Of a stretch of 28,157 bases of DNA, positions 24,480 through 28,157 are shown one piece after another. A program made the translations under genes and the position numbers. Below the pieces are notes generated by a model. That model saw nothing but the letters and a program-made list of their open reading frames with translations. It did no database searches and was not told where the DNA came from. Within the stretch, counting starts at the first letter, position 1. Every line of letters starts with the position of its first letter. The stretch is from Clostridia bacterium. Its GTDB lineage: Bacteria; Bacillota; Clostridia; Christensenellales; Borkfalkiaceae. The DNA is taken from contig CAAFYG010000102.1 of the NCBI GenBank assembly GCA_900767195.1, positions 1-28,157 of the forward strand, given 5' to 3'.

Positions 24480-25439
24480 ATGTTCGATTATACGCAAGCC
24501 GCGGCAAAACAGATCGCCGCCGACTTTCAGAAAGTTCTTTATATCGTTTCCGTATGCTCGCAAGCTGTGTACATAGGCTATCTTATTTATGCGTTGTGTG
24601 CGGGCGCGGGCGTTTTGTGGGTAAATCTCGTGCTGCTCGCCATTTCCGCCGCCTACTTCGTTTTCTTTTTAATCACCACCAAAGGCGGCAAGCTTCCGGG
24701 CGGCGCGAAAGCCAAAATCGTGCAGAAAACGGGCAAGCGCTTGTACAAATATTGTAAATTATTGATTAAAATCTACCCGCTTGCGCTCACGATTTACGGG
24801 CTGTACCAAACCACCGAAAAAGTATCGTTTCTCGCGCTGCTGCTCATCTGTTTCATGATGATCGGCTGGATTCTGCAAATCGTTTTCGAGGTGTTCGGCG
24901 CGATTTTCACCAACCGCTTCGCTCTGATTATGGACGGCGTGAAAGCAGACGTGGAAGAAATCAAACGCCCCGTAACCGCCGTGGGAAATTTCTTCAAAAA
25001 AATCACGGGAAAAGAAGTGGAAACGCCGCAAGAACCTACGAAAAATCAGCTGAAACTGCGCGAAAAAGTGGAACAATTCCGCGCCGAACGCAAGGAAAAG
25101 CGCGAGCTCAAAAAGCAGGAATATAAAGCGAAAAAAGCCGCCGAAAAACAGGAAAAAATCGATAAAAAAGCCGCGATTTCCATCGAAAATAAGCTGTTAA
25201 AGTCGGCGGAAAAGCAAGAAAAAGCCGCTTTAAAGCAAGAAAAAACATTCAAAAGAAAAGAAAAAACCGCAAAAACACAAGAAAAACTCGCCAAAAACGC
25301 AGAACTTTCCGCGCCGCAGGCGGAAGATACAAACGCGTATCTCGCCCTCGCCGCCGCCGGCAAGGAAACCGACGCGCAAGCCGAAAACGAAAACAAAATC
25401 GTAGAAGAAAAACGCGAAAAGAAATCCAAGAAAAAATAA
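24480..25439 (+). CDS. four-helix membrane protein with charged coiled-coil tail, unknown function
   Basis: A 319-residue protein I do not recognise. The N-terminal half has four predicted transmembrane helices (about 18-40, 46-65, 93-110 and 117-140). A cytoplasmic segment then leads into a Lys/Glu/Ala-rich region (about 187-275) with EKQEK-type repeats, likely a long coiled coil, and the C-terminus is very basic (KREKKSKKK). The ATG at 24480 follows AAAGGA at suitable spacing; the in-frame ATG at 24435 falls on the -10 box and is rejected. It is single-gene and convergent with pnp, sharing a terminator. The charged tail could bind RNA, ribosomes or DNA near the membrane, but nothing shows this directly. 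Confidence 0.75.
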   Translation: MFDYTQAAAKQIAADFQKVLYIVSVCSQAVYIGYLIYALCAGAGVLWVNLVLLAISAAYFVFFLITTKGGKLPGGAKAKIVQKTGKRLYKYCKLLIKIYPLALTIYGLYQTTEKVSFLALLLICFMMIGWILQIVFEVFGAIFTNRFALIMDGVKADVEEIKRPVTAVGNFFKKITGKEVETPQEPTKNQLKLREKVEQFRAERKEKRELKKQEYKAKKAAEKQEKIDKKAAISIENKLLKSAEKQEKAALKQEKTFKRKEKTAKTQEKLAKNAELSAPQAEDTNAYLALAAAGKETDAQAENENKIVEEKREKKSKKK

Positions 25440-25467
25440 CGTTATAGTAAAAAATAACGTTATAGTA
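25432..25467. repeat. 18-bp tandem direct repeat at gene end
   Basis: AAAAATAACGTTATAGTA occurs twice in perfect tandem (25432-25449, 25450-25467). The first copy includes the TAA stop codon of the upstream gene. Each copy contains the palindrome ATAACGTTAT. Confidence 0.9.
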
Positions 25468-25475
25468 AAAAATCA

Positions 25476-25508
25476 GCCGCCCGCGCTATAAGCGCGGGCG
25501 GCAATTTA
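25476..25508. terminator. bidirectional terminator between convergent genes
   Basis: GCCGCCCGCGCT (25476-25487), ATA loop, AGCGCGGGCGGC (25491-25502), a perfect 12-bp stem. On the minus strand it is followed by TGATTTTTT, so it terminates pnp well; on the plus strand it is followed by AATTTATT and probably serves the membrane protein gene too. Confidence 0.85.
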
Positions 25509-25544
25509 TTGTAAATCTATTAAATTTATTAAATAAATCTCAGC

Positions 25545-27641
25545 TTACATTTTTTCAAGCAGTTTCAGATCAACGCCCTTCTCGCCGATTTTGATGATTT
25601 CCACTTTCACCTTGTCGCCGATATTCAAAACGTCTTCCACCTGATTTACGCGCTCTTTCGAAAGGCGGGAAATATGCACCATGCCGTCCTTTCCCGGCGC
25701 AAATTCCACAAACGCGCCCACTTTGGAAAGAATACGCACCACTACGCCCACGAACATATCGCCCACTTCGGGATCGTGCGCAATCGATTCCACAATGCTC
25801 TTCGCTCTGTGCGCCGCCGCCACGTCGCCGTAGCAGGCAATGCACACCGTGCCGTCCTCTTCGATATCGATCTTCGTGCCGGTCTGCTCGATGATCTTAT
25901 TGATCACTTTGCCTTGCTTGCCCACCACGTCGCCGATCTTCTCGGGATTGATCTTAAACGAAATAATCTTCGGCGCATAATCCGAAAGGTGATCGTTCAC
26001 TTCAGGGATACATTCAAGCATCTTGCCGAGAATAAATCTTCTGCCTTCCTGCGCCTGCGCAATCGCGTCGAGCATAATCTGCTCGGAAATGCCTTTGATC
26101 TTGATATCCATCTGAATGGCGGTGATGCCCTTTTCCGTACCGGCTACCTTGAAGTCCATATCGCCAAGGAAGTCTTCCAGTCCCTGAATATCCGTCATAA
26201 TCACGTACTTGCCCGTTTCGGGATCTTTGATCAGCCCCATTGCACAGCCTGCCACAGGCGCTTTGATCGGCACGCCCGCGTCCATGAGCGCCATCGTAGA
26301 GCCGCACACCGAAGCCATCGAAGACGAACCGTTCGAAGACAGAATATCCGATACCACGCGGATTGCATACGGGAACTCTTCTTCCGAAGGAATCACGGGT
26401 ACAAGCGCGCGTTCCGCAAGCGCGCCGTGACCGATTTCACGCCGGCCGGGACTTCTTAAAGCCTTTGCTTCGCCCGTGCAGTAGCCGGGGAAGTTGTACT
26501 GATGCATATAGCGTTTCTCTTCTTCTTCGTCTAAGCCTTCCATTCTCTGCGCTTCGTCGAGCATGCCGAGCGTGCAGGTAGTTAAAGCCTGCGTCTGACC
26601 TCTCGTAAACACCGCCGAGCCGTGTACGCGCGGAAGAACGCCGTGTTCGCACCAGATCGGACGCACTTCTTTCAGCGTTCTGCCGTCCGGGCGCACGCCG
26701 TTTTCGAAAATCTTCTTTCTCACGATCGATTTCGTGATATAATAAATGGAATCTTTGATTTCGCGCTGCTTGTCCGGGTAAATGTCGGCAAAATGTTCGA
26801 GAATTTCCTTTTCCGCCTGCGCCTGACGCGCCTCACGTTCCTTGCGATCGAACGTATCCAAAGCCCAAACGAGCTTGTCGTAGCCGTATTCCTTCACCGC
26901 CGCGTCGAGATCTTCGGGAATGTGATACAATTGCATTTCTCTCTTCGGCTTGCCCGCTTCTTTCGCAATGTCTTCGATAAACGCGCACACTTTCTTGATC
27001 TCTTCGTGACCGAACGTGATCGCGCCCACCATTTCGGCGTCCGTCACTTCTTTCGCGCCCGCTTCGATCATTAAAATCGCGTCTTTCGTGCCGGCAAGCG
27101 ACAAATGAATGGTGCTCTTTTCCTTTTCCGCCACCGTGGGATTGATGATGTACTTGCCGTCGATGCAGCCCACAATCACGCTGCCCGTAGGGCCTGCCCA
27201 GGGAATATCGGAAATGGAAAGCGCGATGGAAGAGCCGATCATGGCGATAGGCTCGGGCGCGATATCGGGATCAACGGAAAGTGCGGTGGCTACCACCACT
27301 ACGTCGTTGAAAATACCCTTCGGGAAAAGCGGACGGATCGGGCGATCGATCAGGCGGCTTACGAGAATTGCTTTATCGGAAGCTCTGCCTTCGCGCTTTT
27401 TGAAACCGCCGGGAATTTTTCCCACGGCGAACATTTTTTCTTCGTAATCCACGGAAAGGGGGAAGAAATCCATTCCTTCGCGCGGCTGTTCCGCCATACA
27501 CACCGTCACGTTCACCACGGTATCGCCGCAGCGCACAAGACACGCCCCGTTTGCCTGTTCGGCGTACTTGCCGATTTCCACGGTAAGTTTTCTGCCCGCG
27601 TAATCGGTTGTAAAGGTTTTGCTGTTTTCTAAATTCGGCAT
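25545..27641 (-). CDS. pnp: polyribonucleotide nucleotidyltransferase (PNPase)
   Basis: A 698-residue trimeric 3'-5' exoribonuclease that degrades RNA phosphorolytically, releasing nucleoside diphosphates. Domain order is standard: RNase PH domain 1 (about 12-145), all-helical linker (about 150-300), RNase PH domain 2 (about 315-520) with RGQTQALTT, GGSSMASVCGS-like (SNGSSSMASVCGS) and LGDMDFKVAGTEKGITAIQ at 492-510 carrying the catalytic Asp/Lys cluster, KH domain (about 560-615) with GKQG at 574-577, and S1 domain (about 625-696) with GDMFVGVVVRI and DGMVHISRLS. It ends right after S1, without the extended tail seen in some relatives. AAGGAG lies 9 nt before the ATG. The usual upstream partner rpsO is not adjacent; the 500 bp upstream hold repeats and a terminator. 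No clear promoter was found. Confidence 0.97.
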   Translation of the reverse strand: MPNLENSKTFTTDYAGRKLTVEIGKYAEQANGACLVRCGDTVVNVTVCMAEQPREGMDFFPLSVDYEEKMFAVGKIPGGFKKREGRASDKAILVSRLIDRPIRPLFPKGIFNDVVVVATALSVDPDIAPEPIAMIGSSIALSISDIPWAGPTGSVIVGCIDGKYIINPTVAEKEKSTIHLSLAGTKDAILMIEAGAKEVTDAEMVGAITFGHEEIKKVCAFIEDIAKEAGKPKREMQLYHIPEDLDAAVKEYGYDKLVWALDTFDRKEREARQAQAEKEILEHFADIYPDKQREIKDSIYYITKSIVRKKIFENGVRPDGRTLKEVRPIWCEHGVLPRVHGSAVFTRGQTQALTTCTLGMLDEAQRMEGLDEEEEKRYMHQYNFPGYCTGEAKALRSPGRREIGHGALAERALVPVIPSEEEFPYAIRVVSDILSSNGSSSMASVCGSTMALMDAGVPIKAPVAGCAMGLIKDPETGKYVIMTDIQGLEDFLGDMDFKVAGTEKGITAIQMDIKIKGISEQIMLDAIAQAQEGRRFILGKMLECIPEVNDHLSDYAPKIISFKINPEKIGDVVGKQGKVINKIIEQTGTKIDIEEDGTVCIACYGDVAAAHRAKSIVESIAHDPEVGDMFVGVVVRILSKVGAFVEFAPGKDGMVHISRLSKERVNQVEDVLNIGDKVKVEIIKIGEKGVDLKLLEKM

Positions 27642-27801
27642 AATGATTTTCTCCTTGTAACGTTCTTCGTTCTTTTTTGTTCTTGCCCCGCTTTTCCGCC
27701 TGCCAAACGAAAAAGCCGGAATTTTTGTTTTGTTTGTTGTCGGCGGCTTACCTTCCCTATTTTTTGCTTTTCGTACAACTTTCGCTTTGCGTATTTGTAG
27801 C

Positions 27802-27988
27802 CGCCCCTCATCAGTCGCTTTTCAGCGACAGCAAGCCGTCGAGATTGCCTTTGGGCGGCAATTCGGCGAGAAAAGCTCCCCGGGGGGAAGCCTACCCTTC
27901 GTTAAGCCTTCCCCTTGGGGGGGAAGGTGCTGAGCGTAAGCGAAGCGGATGAGGGGCGAAGCACATTTTTGATTTCCTGAATATTTTT
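27802..27988. repeat. back-to-back interspersed repeat elements
   Basis: CGCCCCTCATC (27802-27812) and GATGAGGGGCG (27948-27958) are exact inverted 11-mers. Between them are two GC-rich elements in opposite orientation, with hairpins such as GTCGCT/AGCGAC and CTTCCCC/GGGGAAG. The right-hand end (27948-27988) matches 23383-23423 at 37 of 41 bases. This is a non-coding dispersed repeat family. It fills most of the gap upstream of pnp. Confidence 0.8.
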
Positions 27989-28010
27989 GATAAAAAATTT
28001 CTGAAAATCA

Positions 28011-28034
28011 AGGGGCGTAACACATTTTTGATTG
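28011..28034 (+). repeat. partial third copy of the repeat end
   Basis: A 24-nt stretch starting AGGGGCGTAACACATTTTTG resembles the end block at 27952 and 23387, but lacks the GC-rich hairpin part. It is followed by a short IR (TTTTTGATTG..CAATCAA). Confidence 0.6.
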
Positions 28035-28107
28035 CAATTTTCAATCAAGGGGCAGTTACATTCGCCACCGCTCAATTCAATCCGCTCAAAGTCCCGAAAC
28101 AAGCAAA

Positions 28108-28140
28108 AAAAGGGCGGATATAAAAACCCGCTCTTTTCAG
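28108..28140 (-). terminator. terminator of a minus-strand gene to the right of the window
   Basis: AAAAGGGCGG (28108-28117) pairs with CCGCTCTTTT (28128-28137), one G-T pair, 10-nt loop. On the minus strand it is followed by a T7 run, which suggests it ends a transcript coming from beyond 28157, so pnp would be transcribed separately from it. Confidence 0.6.
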
Positions 28141-28157
28141 CCGCTTTTATTTTCTCA

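Noticed and set aside
27902..28102. 66-codon minus-strand frame
   Set aside because: Covers the dispersed repeat ends, with no ribosome site or family pattern.

Overview
This window looks like chromosomal DNA from a gut-type Gram-positive Clostridia member, possibly an uncultured Christensenellales-like lineage (an inference from gene content, not a measured placement). Supporting signs are moderate GC, Shine-Dalgarno sites close to AAGGAG, many near-perfect TTGACA-17-TATAAT promoters, a type III glutamine synthetase, a Firmicutes-type PNPase, several lipobox lipoproteins, a tRNA with encoded CCA, and the short GC-rich 'GATGAGGGGCG' intergenic repeats often seen in such genomes.

Left part (1-2058): two gene remnants meet head to head near position 1505. 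One is the C-terminal part of a GH78 alpha-L-rhamnosidase (minus strand). The other is the C-terminal domain of an ArsR-like regulator (plus strand). Each lacks its N-terminal half, so this is a rearrangement scar or an assembly join.

Main locus (2250-15424): a minus-strand operon of eight genes starts from a perfect sigma-A promoter at 14370-14398. It encodes two CUT1 sugar permeases, a solute-binding lipoprotein, a GH123-like (DUF4091) lipoprotein, a carbohydrate-binding-like lipoprotein, a cytoplasmic TIM-barrel hydrolase-like protein, a 962-residue Ig/jelly-roll lipoprotein and a glycerophosphodiester phosphodiesterase. There is no ATPase gene, so a shared MsmX-type ATPase is presumably used. 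A divergent AraC-family regulator (14549-15424) probably controls it. The set looks like a Gram-positive glycan capture, uptake and breakdown system; the phosphodiesterase suggests a substrate with glycerophosphoryl groups (inference).

Middle (15425-20352): a remnant of an alpha/beta hydrolase, a DUF697/YcjF-like membrane protein, and then an operon with a long structured leader. That operon encodes an 813-residue exported beta-helix surface protein followed by two tiny related peptides (54 and 40 residues) too short for usual gene calling.

Right part (20353-28157): glnN-type glutamine synthetase, tRNA-Gly(CCC) followed by a duplicated tRNA 3' end, repeat-rich intergenic DNA, an SGNH hydrolase (minus), a four-helix membrane protein with a charged coiled-coil tail, polynucleotide phosphorylase (minus), and a second patch of the same interspersed repeats. 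Most transcription units end in recognisable hairpin terminators.
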